A stretch of 64,000 nucleotides of DNA from Olivibacter domesticus (GTDB taxonomy: Bacteria > Bacteroidota > Bacteroidia > Sphingobacteriales > Sphingobacteriaceae). Position numbers and translations under genes: made by a program. This document shows positions 1 through 9,136 of the stretch, in pieces. The notes beneath the pieces are model-generated. The model was given only the letters and a program-made list of their open reading frames with translations, was not told where the DNA came from and searched no databases. Positions within the stretch are counted from its first letter, which is position 1, and every line of letters starts with the position of its first letter. Where the stretch lies: the NCBI RefSeq assembly GCF_900109575.1, contig NZ_FOAF01000001.1, forward strand, positions 310,001 to 374,000. Direction: 5' to 3'.

Positions 1-269
1 TCCCACATGTTGCGGAATGGTTCTATAAAGTCTGCTACTTCTTTCATTTTTTTTGCATTAAAGTGATAGTAAATTTCTCTGCCGTTTTGCTCTTGATTAA
101 GCAATTCGCACTCGGTGAGTATTTGCAAATGTTTTGAAACGGTTGGCCTGGCGGTGTCAAAGTTGGAGGCTATTGCACCTGCTGTCATGGATTGCGTAGC
201 TACCAATAGAAGAATAGCTCTTCTTGTTGGGTCTGCTATGGCTTGAAAAACATCGCGTCTTAAATTCAT
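1..269 (-). CDS. ArsR-family winged-helix transcriptional regulator (3' end cut by window)
   Basis: The reading frame starts at ATG 269 and runs leftward off the window edge with no stop, so about 89 N-terminal residues are visible. It begins [20 protein letters not shown], the typical opening of ArsR/SmtB-like repressors. It continues with a helix-turn-helix containing [12 protein letters not shown] and a beta-wing containing [10 protein letters not shown]. No metal-binding cysteine cluster is visible, which fits the SdpR-like branch that often sits beside a START/AHSA1-type protein, but that neighbour would lie outside the window. Two near-identical palindromes directly upstream (273-314) suggest autorepression. 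Family assignment is confident; the ligand is unknown. Confidence 0.88.
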   Translation of the reverse strand, partial: MNLRRDVFQAIADPTRRAILLLVATQSMTAGAIASNFDTARPTVSKHLQILTECELLNQEQNGREIYYHFNAKKMKEVADFIEPFRNMW

Positions 270-272
270 TGT

Positions 273-314
273 GTAGCTATTTGACTACAAATATAAATGT
301 AGTTATTTAACTAC
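273..314. promoter_or_regulatory. Twin palindromic operator upstream of the ArsR gene
   Basis: Two copies of a 16-bp palindrome lie 26 bp apart at 273-288 and 299-314. The second has perfect 7-bp arms (GTAGTTA / TAACTAC). The first differs by a C in the left arm and a G in the right. They begin 4 bp from the start codon, so binding would block transcription of the regulator. Autoregulation is inferred from position and symmetry. Confidence 0.6.
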
Positions 315-404
315 GCAAATTTTTTACAATTTTTATGTCTTTTATCGACTGCTTAATCAATGGACATCATTTAAATAATGTCTAATGAATACCTCTTGTT
401 GGTT

Positions 405-3400
405 TTACTTGTTTATTCCCGCTATGGCTGCTATTTCAGCTGCTGATAGGTTTTCTGTAAAAACCATCACGTTCTTAGCTAACCCTTGGTAGATCCGTTC
501 GCCGGGGAATTCTTCATTTTGTCCTAATTGCCATCTATTGGTATTGGCAAGATTTATGTTGGGTGCTACTGCCTGGCTTGCTTTTAATTGTCCATCTATG
601 TATAGATATAGGTTCTTACCATCACACACACCCGCCACGTGGTGCCATTTACCATACCAATCGGTAGGGAGTTCTGCTATGCATTCTCCTCTTCCCCAAC
701 CGCCTGCGAAAAAATTTAACTTCTTACCATCAACCAATTGTAACACATGTTGATCACCTTTCGAAAAGATGTCTACCAGTTCTGCTGCAGGCATTTGAGG
801 TTTGATCCACAACATAATGGTCATGCGGGTATCAATAGCATTTACAATGGCGTTTTGTTTCCATATAACATAACGCTGACTGTCTAACCTAAATGTTTGT
901 TCTTTAGTTGAGAAGGCTTGTCCTTTTACATTTGCCACATTGGTAAAGGGTGTTTTATCTATTATCAATTCGCTCGACGCTACATCCCAGTTTGGGCCTC
1001 CAAGTAATAAAGCTTTCCGTGGCTGGTTATATACGACACATTTGCCATGTTGATCGGCTATCTTGATTGTCTTTTGCCCTTTTTCATTTGCCCGAAATAC
1101 CCATTCCCTTTGTTGTTCCGCCCCAGCTTCCAGTGTGAAAGTATCCGTTCCTATAACTTGCTCATCGAAATGGACGGGTAATTGTATTTTTTGTGGGGCG
1201 CCATCTAAATTTTTTACTTTGTATTGTAATCGCTGCTTGGTACCGAGCTTTAACAAAGGTGTATAGGTTAATTGACTTACTTCAACAGCTGTTGCCTGTT
1301 TGTGATCTGAGGGGATAACTTGCATCGACCAGCGATGGTCTTCGAGTGTTAATTGATGGTTGCCAAAGGGATATAAACGAAAATACAGCGTGTCCTGCCG
1401 TGTTTCGTCTTCATGGAGCAGCACATTTTTAGAGGTATACGGTTTGCCGTCGAGCTTAATTTCCAATCGTTTAGTACGCATGGCTCCTTTATTACTAAGA
1501 TGGACCACAACCGCTACGCGTTCATTAGGATTTACATGCTTCTTTGGGACCTCTACTTTATTTATGCGGACAAGGGGTTTTCTGCTGTCTGCAGTTATTG
1601 GACTGGCACACTTATTCCAAGGGCTATCGGATTTTTCACCAAGTGTAAATTCTAATAACGCGCCACTTGCTATCGTTTGGTGGTCTATTTCAAATTGCGC
1701 ATATGGTTTTCCATTTACCTGAACTCCTTGTAGATAATAAGCGGAATCTTTATTAGCCTCTTTCTGTATCGATAAAATCTTTTTGCTGGGCAAATGAATG
1801 GTAACCTTATCAAACAAAGGGGTACCGAACGTATAAATCGGATTCCCGGGAGCCATTGGATAAAAGCCTAAGGCATTGAAGATATACCAACTGGATAGGG
1901 AACCAAGATCATCGTTTCCAGGCAATCCATCGGGAGTATCTGAAAAGCGCTTTGTTAGAATGCTATATACCCAATATTGGGTGAGATCAGGTCGCTGGGC
2001 ATAGTTGAATAGGTAAGGTACATGAAAAGCGGGCTCATTGTCGAACACCAATTGCTGTTTAGATAGAAAATGCGCTAGGCGGCTGGTAAAAAGCGAGTCG
2101 CCCCCCATTAAATTAATGAGGTCTAGAGGATATTGAGGTACAAAATAGCTATATATATAGGCATCTCCTTCTTTGTAACCAACAGTACCTGGCTGTTCTT
2201 TCCATCCCGCATCGTCTTTTGGTATAAAAAGAAGTTCGTCAGTTTTGAACAGCTGACGATAAGCCCTGCTGTATCTTTCTGCAACATTTGCTGTTGCGGT
2301 ATCATGCATCACTTTCCTGGCAAAATTGGCTAAAGCCCAGTCATCATAGGCATATTCCATCGTTCGGGTTACGGATTCACCCATGGTGGCAGGTATGAAG
2401 CCTTTTTTATGGTAAACAGTGAGATCTGGCTGCTTATATGGGCCCTGATAAATACTTCCTTTTAACGCTTGATATATTTCTTTGGCATCTGCTATTCTTT
2501 GGTTTTTTAGGTAAGAATCAACCAAGATAGGTACCGCATGGTTTCCTGTCATAGACTCGGTTGGAAGAAAACCACTTTGTTTATAGACATCTAACATCGA
2601 TCCAACCATGTCTGCTTGTTTTTGTGGCCAAAGTAATTGGATCAAAGGATGTAATGTTCTGAAGGTATCCCAAGGAGAAAAGCCACCATACTGATTTTGT
2701 CTTTTTGTTTGATGTGTGAGCCCATCTACACCCATATAAAAACCATCTATATCCGAAATGACCCAAGGCAACAAACAAGCATGGTATAGGGCCGTGTAAA
2801 AACTGCGTTTATGATGTATATTAGTATCGTTGATGGAGATGGTTTGCATAAGTGCTGCCCATTCGTTGCTTGTTTGTTTGTTTGCATAAGAAAAGAGTGT
2901 TTCTTTTGTCTTTTTTGTTTCTTGTAGTAAGGCCTTAATGTTTTTCAAAGCAGCTGTATAACCTACTGGGGAAGCACTCACTAATACCGTTAGAACGGTA
3001 GGAGAGGTTTGGTTTCCTGTAAAATGAAGGGTATACCCACCATTTACCAGCTCTTGCTTTGAAACGGCCATGCTAAATTGAAATGCACTGCCATGTTGTG
3101 TACCATAAGCGGTGTTACTAGAGGTTAACGCGAGTGTGCCTACATCGTCGATCCAAAGCTTGGGTGCTGTTCTCGCCGGGAAGGTAATCTTTATGACGCC
3201 TACGCGGGCAGTGGCTGTACATTCTACTAAGGTGTTGTCGTCCTGAAACCTTATACTGTAATATCCCGGTTTGGCTTGTTCATCTTGGTGTCGAAAAGTG
3301 CGAAGCCTATTGCCGTCTTTGTTGATAGGCATGAGTTTTATATTGCCTTTTGATCCTTCGGGAAATCCACTTTTATGCCCAATGCAGGAAAAGTACTGAA

Positions 3401-3656
3401 TGGAAGTATCTGCATAGTGGTATCCCGGTTGTCCGGCACCTACTGTTTCCGGACTCATCTGTATATAACCCCAAGGTGCAACGGCTCCTGGGTAGGTGCC
3501 TCCTTCTTTTCCCCATTTCGTATATACCTTGGCATTATCTGTACCAATAAAGGGGTCTACATACTTAATTTCTTCTTTCTCCTGTAGTGCGGAAGCCGGC
3601 GTGGCATATAAATAGGCTGTCGTTGAAAGTAGTAGAAGGAAAATTTTTTTGTACAT
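405..3656 (-). CDS. Secreted GH92 alpha-mannosidase with C-terminal Ig-like and LamG-like domains
   Basis: Predicted calcium-dependent exo-alpha-mannosidase (GH92), exported by a signal peptide (MYKKIFLLLLSTTAYLYA). The frame is open to 3848, but that start would add 64 hydrophobic residues and overlap the divergent sigma-factor gene, so I chose ATG 3656 (1083 residues). The GH92 part spans roughly residues 30-700: YVDPFIGT near the N-terminus, the FSPWDTFRTLHPL segment, an EGDAYIYSYFVP segment holding the family's acidic residue, and GNDDLGSLSSWY. Beyond it lie about 180 residues of two CARDB-like beta-sandwich domains (start RKPLVRINKVEV). The last 200 residues resemble a LamG/concanavalin jelly roll (WYGKWHHVAGVCDGKNLYLY). 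Most GH92 enzymes end near residue 750, so the tail is extra and may bind glycan. It is divergent from the ECF/FecR/SusCD series, which suggests it belongs to the same glycan locus. Confidence 0.9.
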   Translation of the reverse strand: MYKKIFLLLLSTTAYLYATPASALQEKEEIKYVDPFIGTDNAKVYTKWGKEGGTYPGAVAPWGYIQMSPETVGAGQPGYHYADTSIQYFSCIGHKSGFPEGSKGNIKLMPINKDGNRLRTFRHQDEQAKPGYYSIRFQDDNTLVECTATARVGVIKITFPARTAPKLWIDDVGTLALTSSNTAYGTQHGSAFQFSMAVSKQELVNGGYTLHFTGNQTSPTVLTVLVSASPVGYTAALKNIKALLQETKKTKETLFSYANKQTSNEWAALMQTISINDTNIHHKRSFYTALYHACLLPWVISDIDGFYMGVDGLTHQTKRQNQYGGFSPWDTFRTLHPLIQLLWPQKQADMVGSMLDVYKQSGFLPTESMTGNHAVPILVDSYLKNQRIADAKEIYQALKGSIYQGPYKQPDLTVYHKKGFIPATMGESVTRTMEYAYDDWALANFARKVMHDTATANVAERYSRAYRQLFKTDELLFIPKDDAGWKEQPGTVGYKEGDAYIYSYFVPQYPLDLINLMGGDSLFTSRLAHFLSKQQLVFDNEPAFHVPYLFNYAQRPDLTQYWVYSILTKRFSDTPDGLPGNDDLGSLSSWYIFNALGFYPMAPGNPIYTFGTPLFDKVTIHLPSKKILSIQKEANKDSAYYLQGVQVNGKPYAQFEIDHQTIASGALLEFTLGEKSDSPWNKCASPITADSRKPLVRINKVEVPKKHVNPNERVAVVVHLSNKGAMRTKRLEIKLDGKPYTSKNVLLHEDETRQDTLYFRLYPFGNHQLTLEDHRWSMQVIPSDHKQATAVEVSQLTYTPLLKLGTKQRLQYKVKNLDGAPQKIQLPVHFDEQVIGTDTFTLEAGAEQQREWVFRANEKGQKTIKIADQHGKCVVYNQPRKALLLGGPNWDVASSELIIDKTPFTNVANVKGQAFSTKEQTFRLDSQRYVIWKQNAIVNAIDTRMTIMLWIKPQMPAAELVDIFSKGDQHVLQLVDGKKLNFFAGGWGRGECIAELPTDWYGKWHHVAGVCDGKNLYLYIDGQLKASQAVAPNINLANTNRWQLGQNEEFPGERIYQGLAKNVMVFTENLSAAEIAAIAGINK

Positions 3657-3836
3657 GTGGTGTTCGTTAAGATCGCTTTTATTAAGACACTTTTTTAATC
3701 GCCAAATCTTAAAAACAAAAGAGCATAAAAGCAACAATATTTTTGTAAATAACAGAAAAATTAGGCTATAATTGCTAAAGATAGTATAACCAAGAGCAAC
3801 ATCAAATATCAACCTTTCAAAGCTTTTGAGATTAAA

Positions 3837-4373
3837 ATGTTTATGCAAGAATTATTGCGGAAGATAAAGGAAGATGACGAATCGGCATTTAATGAATTGT
3901 ATTTTCGTTATTTTAATCCACTCATTCATTTTTCCTATTCCTTTGTAAACAATAGGGACATAGCGGAAGAAATAGTAAATGACGTTTTCCTTAGATTATG
4001 GTTAAAAAGGAAAACTTTGCCTGATATCGCCAACGAAAAGGTGTTTCTTTATACCGCTGCTCGCAATGCTTCCTTAAATCATTTGCGTACTTTCTCAACC
4101 AAACGTTTTAAAAATATGGAAAGCTTTCTAACGTCTGACCATCACATCCTTGTTGAATTTAGTCCGGAACAATATTATATCAGTGCAGAAACAAAGAGTA
4201 GGATAGTTAAAGCAGTTAATAGCTTACCCCCTAAATGCCAGATTATCTACAAAATGGTGAAGGAAGATGGACTATCCATAGCGGAAGCCGCGGAGATATT
4301 GTTGCTTTCTTATAAAACTGTATTTACCCAATTACAGATTGCATTAAAAAAAATTGCCGTTGTGATAGAATAA
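3837..4373 (+). CDS. ECF RNA polymerase sigma factor, FecI-like (locus 1)
   Basis: A 178-residue sigma-70 family protein of the extracytoplasmic-function type found in Bacteroidota glycan loci. Region 2 is seen as DESAFNELYFRYFNPLIHFSYSF followed by DIAEEIVNDVFLRLW. Region 4 is seen near the C-terminus as LPPKCQIIYKMVKEDGLSIA with a helix-turn-helix. It is followed 63 bp later by a FecR anti-sigma gene and then SusC/SusD, so it probably directs transcription of that SusCD pair and possibly the divergent GH92 gene. It should be held inactive by FecR until the SusC STN domain signals substrate. A -7-like box (TATTTTTG, 3738-3745) lies upstream, without a clear -33 partner. Confidence 0.93.
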   Translation: MFMQELLRKIKEDDESAFNELYFRYFNPLIHFSYSFVNNRDIAEEIVNDVFLRLWLKRKTLPDIANEKVFLYTAARNASLNHLRTFSTKRFKNMESFLTSDHHILVEFSPEQYYISAETKSRIVKAVNSLPPKCQIIYKMVKEDGLSIAEAAEILLLSYKTVFTQLQIALKKIAVVIE

Positions 4374-4436
4374 GAAAATAAATAGTCGCATTGCTTTAAG
4401 AACTTCGGTAAAAAAACGTGTCATATAGATAACAAC

Positions 4437-5489
4437 ATGGTAGACAAAGAAGAAATTATTAGGTTAATAATTAAGCGGCTGGGTAAAGCGATCACCTCTG
4501 ATGAAAGTGTACGGTTGGATGGATACTTAAAAAATTATCCCGAAGAAATGGCGCGGTGGGAAATAGAGGCTTTCATTAAGCTAAAAACGGCAGGTCAGCC
4601 CGACAATTTCACTCCTGAAGAGCTAAAGGAAAAAAATACGCAGCTTTGGGAAAACATTCATAGGGCTGAGATCCTGAATGAAAAACCTAACAATATACAA
4701 CGTAATGATCGCATTGTTCGTTTTAGAAGCGTCTATTGGACTGCTGCCTGTATCTGTTTTATATTGATCGGTATAGCTGCATTTTTTATTTTTCAGAAAC
4801 CTCAAGACCAATTGATTGCGCAAACGGCTTTTGGTGACACACAAAGTGTTGATCTGCCAGATGGTACGAAGGTAAAATTGAATGCCGGGAGTACTTTATA
4901 TATAGATCAGCAATTTAACACGGATACAAGAAAGGTAAAACTGATAGGAGAGGCATACTTTCAAGTTGTCAGTCGGCCTAATGCTCCTTTTCTGGTAGAG
5001 GTAGGAAACATCAAGGTAGAGGTTTTAGGTACGGAGTTTAATGTGAAAGCGTACCCTAATGAGAATATTGAAACGACACTTATTCAGGGTAGGGTTGCTG
5101 TAAATGTTAACGAGGGAGAGCGTATTATCTTAAAGCCTTTGGAGAAGCTGACCGTCGCGACTGGCAATTTGCAAGGAGCAAGCGCAAAAAGTAAAAGGGT
5201 AAAGGTTAGTGAAATCACGGGTAAAGGATCCGATGATCGAGCGCAAATTGCGTGGCTTTCGAATCGATTTGCTTTTTCTGACGATCGCTTTGGAGATGTT
5301 GTGCATCAATTAGAAAGGAAATACGATGTTCATTTTAGGTTTCAGGACAGTACTTTACAAAATGAAAAGATTAATGGTGTGTTAGAGCATGAAAATTTAA
5401 TACAATCATTGACGCTTTTGAAGCGAATAGTAGCTTTTGATTTTGAACAAAAACAAGACACTATAATTATCCGCAACGCAGAAAAATAA
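4437..5489 (+). CDS. FecR-family anti-sigma factor (locus 1)
   Basis: A 350-residue single-pass inner-membrane anti-sigma regulator. The cytoplasmic N-terminus (about 1-98) would bind the sigma factor. A membrane helix covers about 99-119. The periplasmic FecR domain (about 130-225) shows QSVDLPDGTKVKLNAGSTL, LIGEAYFQV and VLGTEFNVKAY. The C-terminal DUF4974 domain (about 275-350) starts at RFAFSDDRFGDVVHQLERKY and resembles an STN fold; it is the likely contact for the SusC STN domain. It follows the sigma gene and precedes SusC by 191 bp, a gap holding hairpins and a possible antisense RNA. Confidence 0.93.
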   Translation: MVDKEEIIRLIIKRLGKAITSDESVRLDGYLKNYPEEMARWEIEAFIKLKTAGQPDNFTPEELKEKNTQLWENIHRAEILNEKPNNIQRNDRIVRFRSVYWTAACICFILIGIAAFFIFQKPQDQLIAQTAFGDTQSVDLPDGTKVKLNAGSTLYIDQQFNTDTRKVKLIGEAYFQVVSRPNAPFLVEVGNIKVEVLGTEFNVKAYPNENIETTLIQGRVAVNVNEGERIILKPLEKLTVATGNLQGASAKSKRVKVSEITGKGSDDRAQIAWLSNRFAFSDDRFGDVVHQLERKYDVHFRFQDSTLQNEKINGVLEHENLIQSLTLLKRIVAFDFEQKQDTIIIRNAEK

Positions 5490-5529
5490 ACGTAAAATAT
5501 GAGAAAATGAAGACGAAACCAAGCTGAAA

Positions 5530-5615
5530 AGGAAAATAAATTAAGGACGAGTTGCCCCTCGCCCTTAATTTAACAAGGAACAAAGCTCCTTTATTCTAGT
5601 TATTAACCATACAAA
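5530..5615 (-). ncRNA. Candidate cis-antisense small RNA in the FecR-SusC gap (locus 1)
   Basis: On the minus strand a perfect TAnnTTTG box (TATCTTTG, 5629 to 5622) would start a transcript near 5615. That transcript first crosses a small hairpin (AAGGA 5575-5579 / TCCTT 5587-5591). It then meets a stronger one with perfect 10-bp arms (5537-5546 / 5563-5572). The T-rich run after the second hairpin (TTTTCCTTTT) lies on the minus strand, so the terminator points away from susC. The arrangement resembles DonS-type antisense RNAs described for sigma/anti-sigma glycan loci in Bacteroides. No -33 element is evident. The hairpins could instead act in the plus-strand leader. Confidence 0.35.
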
Positions 5616-5680
5616 GATAAGAAACCTTTTGATGTAATTCGCCTCACGGGGTAGCCGTTCTTTGTGAAAGCAAAAAATGA

Positions 5681-8600
5681 ATGAAAATAAGATTTTTGAA
5701 TGCTATTATCCTCAAACGTCCCTTTTACCTTAAACTTAGCATGATTATGAAAACCGGAATGCTGCTAACATTTGTAGGTGTAACACAGTTATTTGCCACT
5801 GGGCATACACAGGAGAAACTAACTATTAACGTAAAACAGTCGACAGTTAGTTATGTGCTCAATAAACTACAGCAGGAATCAACTTATCGTTTCTTCTACA
5901 ATTCGGCTGTCTTGGATCCTCTTGGAAAAGTGGATATCGCTGTAAAAGATAAGGAGCTTACCCAGGTATTAGACCAACTTTTGGGAAATACGGTGCCTTA
6001 TGAGGTACTTGATAAAAATGTTGTCCTTATAGGTAAGCAGGAAAACCGCCAACAAGCAATAAAGGGACGTGTGCTTGATGAGAGTGGCAGCCCTTTGTCG
6101 GGAGTAAGTGTGCGGATTCAAGGGAATAAGCAAGGAACTTCTACCGACAATGCAGGTGCTTTTTCATTGCCAGTTACCGTTGGTGCACAATTGGAATTCA
6201 GCTATATGGGCTATGAAAAGCAGGTGATCTCTATTGGTAACCAAACAACTCTCACCGTAACCCTGAAAATGGCAGCGGAAGGCCTTAATGAGGTAGTCGT
6301 GGTGGGATATAGCACACAAAGAAAAGCCGATCTTACAGGCGCGGTGTCTTCCATGAATATGGAAAGTGTAAAAAATACGGCAGTTACAGGTGTGGAACAT
6401 GCACTTGAAGGAAAAATGGCGGGTGTAACTGTTCTACAGAACTCGGGAGCACCGGGAGCCTCGGCTTCGGTAAGGATTCGGGGTATCGGTACCTTGGGAA
6501 ATAATAACCCTCTTTATATTCTGGATGGGGTTCCTGTAAATAGTATGAATGATGTGGATCCGAGTAGTATTGAGAAAATTGACGTACTAAAAGATGCAGC
6601 CTCTGCAGCCATTTACGGTTCGCGGGCAGCTAACGGAGTGGTTATTATAACCACTAAAAAGGGCATATCTTCTGATAAAGTGAATATTTCCTTTAATACC
6701 CAACAGGGTTTCCAAAGCCCTACGGGTAAAATAGATATGTTGAATGCGGTAGAGCGTAATCAAGTACATATGCAGGCTTATCGTAATTCAGGTTTAAACG
6801 TACCGGCTTATTATGGTACGCCTGAGGCGCAAATAACTGCAACCGATTGGCAGGATGAAATTTTTAAAAATGCCTATACAGCCAGTTACGATATCGGTTT
6901 CAGTGGTGGCAGCAATACGGCAAAATATAACATCATGGCAAGTCATTTCGATAATAATGGTTTTCTGAAAAATACCAATTTTAAGCGTACATCTTTTCGT
7001 GTAAACACGGAACTTAACTTAGCTAAGAATCTAAAAATTGGTGAGAATCTTATGTTAAGTGTCAACGATAATAAGGCCATTAATACCACTAGCGACTATT
7101 CTGGTGCACTTTATTCGGCACTTCTTTATCAACCTGATATCCCTGTTTACACATCCACGGGTGAGCTGAGTGGGGTAGGTGCTTTGGGCGGTGATGTGGA
7201 GAACCCCGTTGGTATCATCAACAGAGCAGATGATAAAACTGATCGAAAAAGAGTGATAGGAAATGTATTTGCTGAATGGAATGTGGTTGACCACCTTACC
7301 TTCAGATCTGATTTTGGATATGATTACACGAATGCGGTAAATAAAGTTTTCAGTCCGCGTATTCCGGAAGCTGGTCGGAAAAATGATGTGAACACCTTGT
7401 ACCAAGTGACAGAGCAGACCACCCATTGGATTTCTACCAATACATTAAAATATGATAATATGTTCGGTAAGCATCATCTGATGGCTTTGGGAGGGATGGC
7501 TGTAGAATCCAACAATTACCTGAATGATAATCAAAGGGCCAGCGGTTTTATTTCAGAAGACGAGCGTTCGCGGTATTTCTCTAATGCTACTACCATCATT
7601 TCTATGTACAGCGGACGGGAGGAGTGGGGACTGATTTCCTATTTTGGCCGTCTAGATTATTCCTTTAACGATCGTTATCTATTGGCGGGAAATCTAAGGG
7701 CGGATGGTTCTTCTAAATTTGCTAAAAACAATCGCTGGGGGGTGTTTCCTTCTGTTTCAGGAGGCTGGCGTATTTCAGAGGAACCTTTTTTTGAAGGGGC
7801 AAAACATGCGTTTAACAACTTAAAATTAAGAGGCAGCTGGGGGCAGCTTGGCAATCAAAATATTTATGATAATTATCCTACCTATAGTATTATTAGGAAC
7901 AATACCGACAATGATGGCTATTATAGTGTGTTTGGCGAGGGAGAAACACCAACGTTGGGACGTTTTGAATCTAATATTCCCAACCCAGATATTAAATGGG
8001 AAGTAACAACGCAATGGAATGTTGGTTTTGATATGGGTTTTCTGAACAATAACTTGGAAGTGGTAATGGATTATTATAATAAAACTACTTCCGATATCTT
8101 GCTGCAGGTGCCTATTACTTCACTGGCTGGTGTAACAACAGCGCCCTGGGTCAATGCAGGAAAGGTAGAGAATAAGGGCTTTGAAGCTGCCGTCACTTAT
8201 CATAAACAAGATGGCGACTTTAAATATGATATTGGGGCTAATTTTGCTACGTTGACCAATAAGGTGCTGGCATTGGGTGCCTCGCAGGCGATCTACGGTT
8301 CTACCTTTAGGGGTAATACGCTAGTACGCACCACGACAGGGCTGCCGATTGGTTATTTTTATGGCTATAAAACAGCTGGTTTGTTCCAATCTGATGCGGA
8401 AGTCAATTCGTATGTAAATGCAAATGGACAAGTATATCAGCCTTCGGCGGTGGCAGGTGATGTGAAATTTGTAGACATTGATGGAAATGGCGTTATTAAT
8501 GCAGATGACCGAACTAATTTGGGTAGTGGTTTCCCCAAATTAACTTATGGATTAAACTTTAATGCTAGTTATAAGCATTTTGATCTATCGATGTCATGGT

Positions 8601-9043
8601 ATGGTGTGGGGGGCAATAAAATTTTAAATGCTACGAAGTGGACGGGCATATTTGTGGATCCGCATTATAATCAATATGCTGATATATTAAATGCTTGGAG
8701 TCCTGAAAACACTGATACGGCAATTCCACGTTTATCGATTACGGATCCAAATGGTAACCAGCAGATTTCTGATATCTACGTGGAAAGTGGTAATTATCTT
8801 CGTTTGCGCAATCTTACCTTGGGTTATACGCTGCCGAAATTTTCTATCCGTAAAATAGCCGTTAACAATCTCCGAATATATTTAACAGGGCAAAACCTAC
8901 TTACGTTTACAAAATACTCAGGTATTGATCCGGAAATAGGTGAAACTTTTCCAGCATCGTATGGAAATAATGAGATTGGGGTAAACCGTGGGCAGTATCC
9001 GCAGGCTAAAACATTCATCATGGGCATTAACTTAAGCTTATAA
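5681..9043 (+). CDS. SusC/RagA TonB-linked outer-membrane transporter with STN domain (locus 1)
   Basis: A 1120-residue outer-membrane importer for oligosaccharides, powered by TonB. In order: signal sequence to about residue 43; STN signalling domain about 45-118 (LTINVKQSTVSYVLNKLQQE); carboxypeptidase-D-like domain about 127-198 (KGRVLDESGSPLSGVSVRI); TonB box and plug start EVVVVGYSTQRKADLTGAV at about 204; plug motifs including LKDAASAAIYGSRAANGVV; and a 22-strand barrel ending in an aromatic-poor terminus (ILGINLSL-like). The STN domain marks it as a transducer that talks to FecR. SusD follows after 93 bp. Substrate is inferred to be mannose-rich from the neighbouring GH92 gene. Confidence 0.95.
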   Translation: MKIRFLNAIILKRPFYLKLSMIMKTGMLLTFVGVTQLFATGHTQEKLTINVKQSTVSYVLNKLQQESTYRFFYNSAVLDPLGKVDIAVKDKELTQVLDQLLGNTVPYEVLDKNVVLIGKQENRQQAIKGRVLDESGSPLSGVSVRIQGNKQGTSTDNAGAFSLPVTVGAQLEFSYMGYEKQVISIGNQTTLTVTLKMAAEGLNEVVVVGYSTQRKADLTGAVSSMNMESVKNTAVTGVEHALEGKMAGVTVLQNSGAPGASASVRIRGIGTLGNNNPLYILDGVPVNSMNDVDPSSIEKIDVLKDAASAAIYGSRAANGVVIITTKKGISSDKVNISFNTQQGFQSPTGKIDMLNAVERNQVHMQAYRNSGLNVPAYYGTPEAQITATDWQDEIFKNAYTASYDIGFSGGSNTAKYNIMASHFDNNGFLKNTNFKRTSFRVNTELNLAKNLKIGENLMLSVNDNKAINTTSDYSGALYSALLYQPDIPVYTSTGELSGVGALGGDVENPVGIINRADDKTDRKRVIGNVFAEWNVVDHLTFRSDFGYDYTNAVNKVFSPRIPEAGRKNDVNTLYQVTEQTTHWISTNTLKYDNMFGKHHLMALGGMAVESNNYLNDNQRASGFISEDERSRYFSNATTIISMYSGREEWGLISYFGRLDYSFNDRYLLAGNLRADGSSKFAKNNRWGVFPSVSGGWRISEEPFFEGAKHAFNNLKLRGSWGQLGNQNIYDNYPTYSIIRNNTDNDGYYSVFGEGETPTLGRFESNIPNPDIKWEVTTQWNVGFDMGFLNNNLEVVMDYYNKTTSDILLQVPITSLAGVTTAPWVNAGKVENKGFEAAVTYHKQDGDFKYDIGANFATLTNKVLALGASQAIYGSTFRGNTLVRTTTGLPIGYFYGYKTAGLFQSDAEVNSYVNANGQVYQPSAVAGDVKFVDIDGNGVINADDRTNLGSGFPKLTYGLNFNASYKHFDLSMSWYGVGGNKILNATKWTGIFVDPHYNQYADILNAWSPENTDTAIPRLSITDPNGNQQISDIYVESGNYLRLRNLTLGYTLPKFSIRKIAVNNLRIYLTGQNLLTFTKYSGIDPEIGETFPASYGNNEIGVNRGQYPQAKTFIMGINLSL

Positions 9044-9062
9044 TTTATTATGGAACCGAGAT

Positions 9063-9099
9063 GTAAATAATGTTGGCACACAGGACAATCATTATTTAC
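9063..9099 (+). repeat. Inverted repeat between susC and susD (locus 1)
   Basis: Perfect 10-bp arms (GTAAATAATG / CATTATTTAC) are separated by a 17-nt loop in the 93-bp gap between the SusC stop and SusD start. No T-run follows, so it is not a classical terminator. It may set differential stability or expression of the two messages. The other two SusC/SusD pairs here have gaps of about 4-10 bp and lack such an element. Confidence 0.5.
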
Positions 9100-9136
9100 T
9101 CGAGCTCTCATCAGCAATTTTAAAAAAAATAATAAG

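Noticed and set aside
363-382. Near-palindrome (GACAT / ATGTC with ATTTAAAT centre) downstream of the first GH92 gene
   Set aside because: One mismatched pair and no T-run; too weak to call a terminator.
3738-3745. TATTTTTG box upstream of the locus 1 sigma gene as a full promoter
   Set aside because: No matching -33 element at the right spacing, so it was only mentioned in the sigma gene entry.
3657-3848. N-terminal extension of 64 residues on the first GH92 frame
   Set aside because: Hydrophobic without signal-peptide logic, overlaps the divergent sigma-factor gene, and a proper signal peptide begins at ATG 3656.
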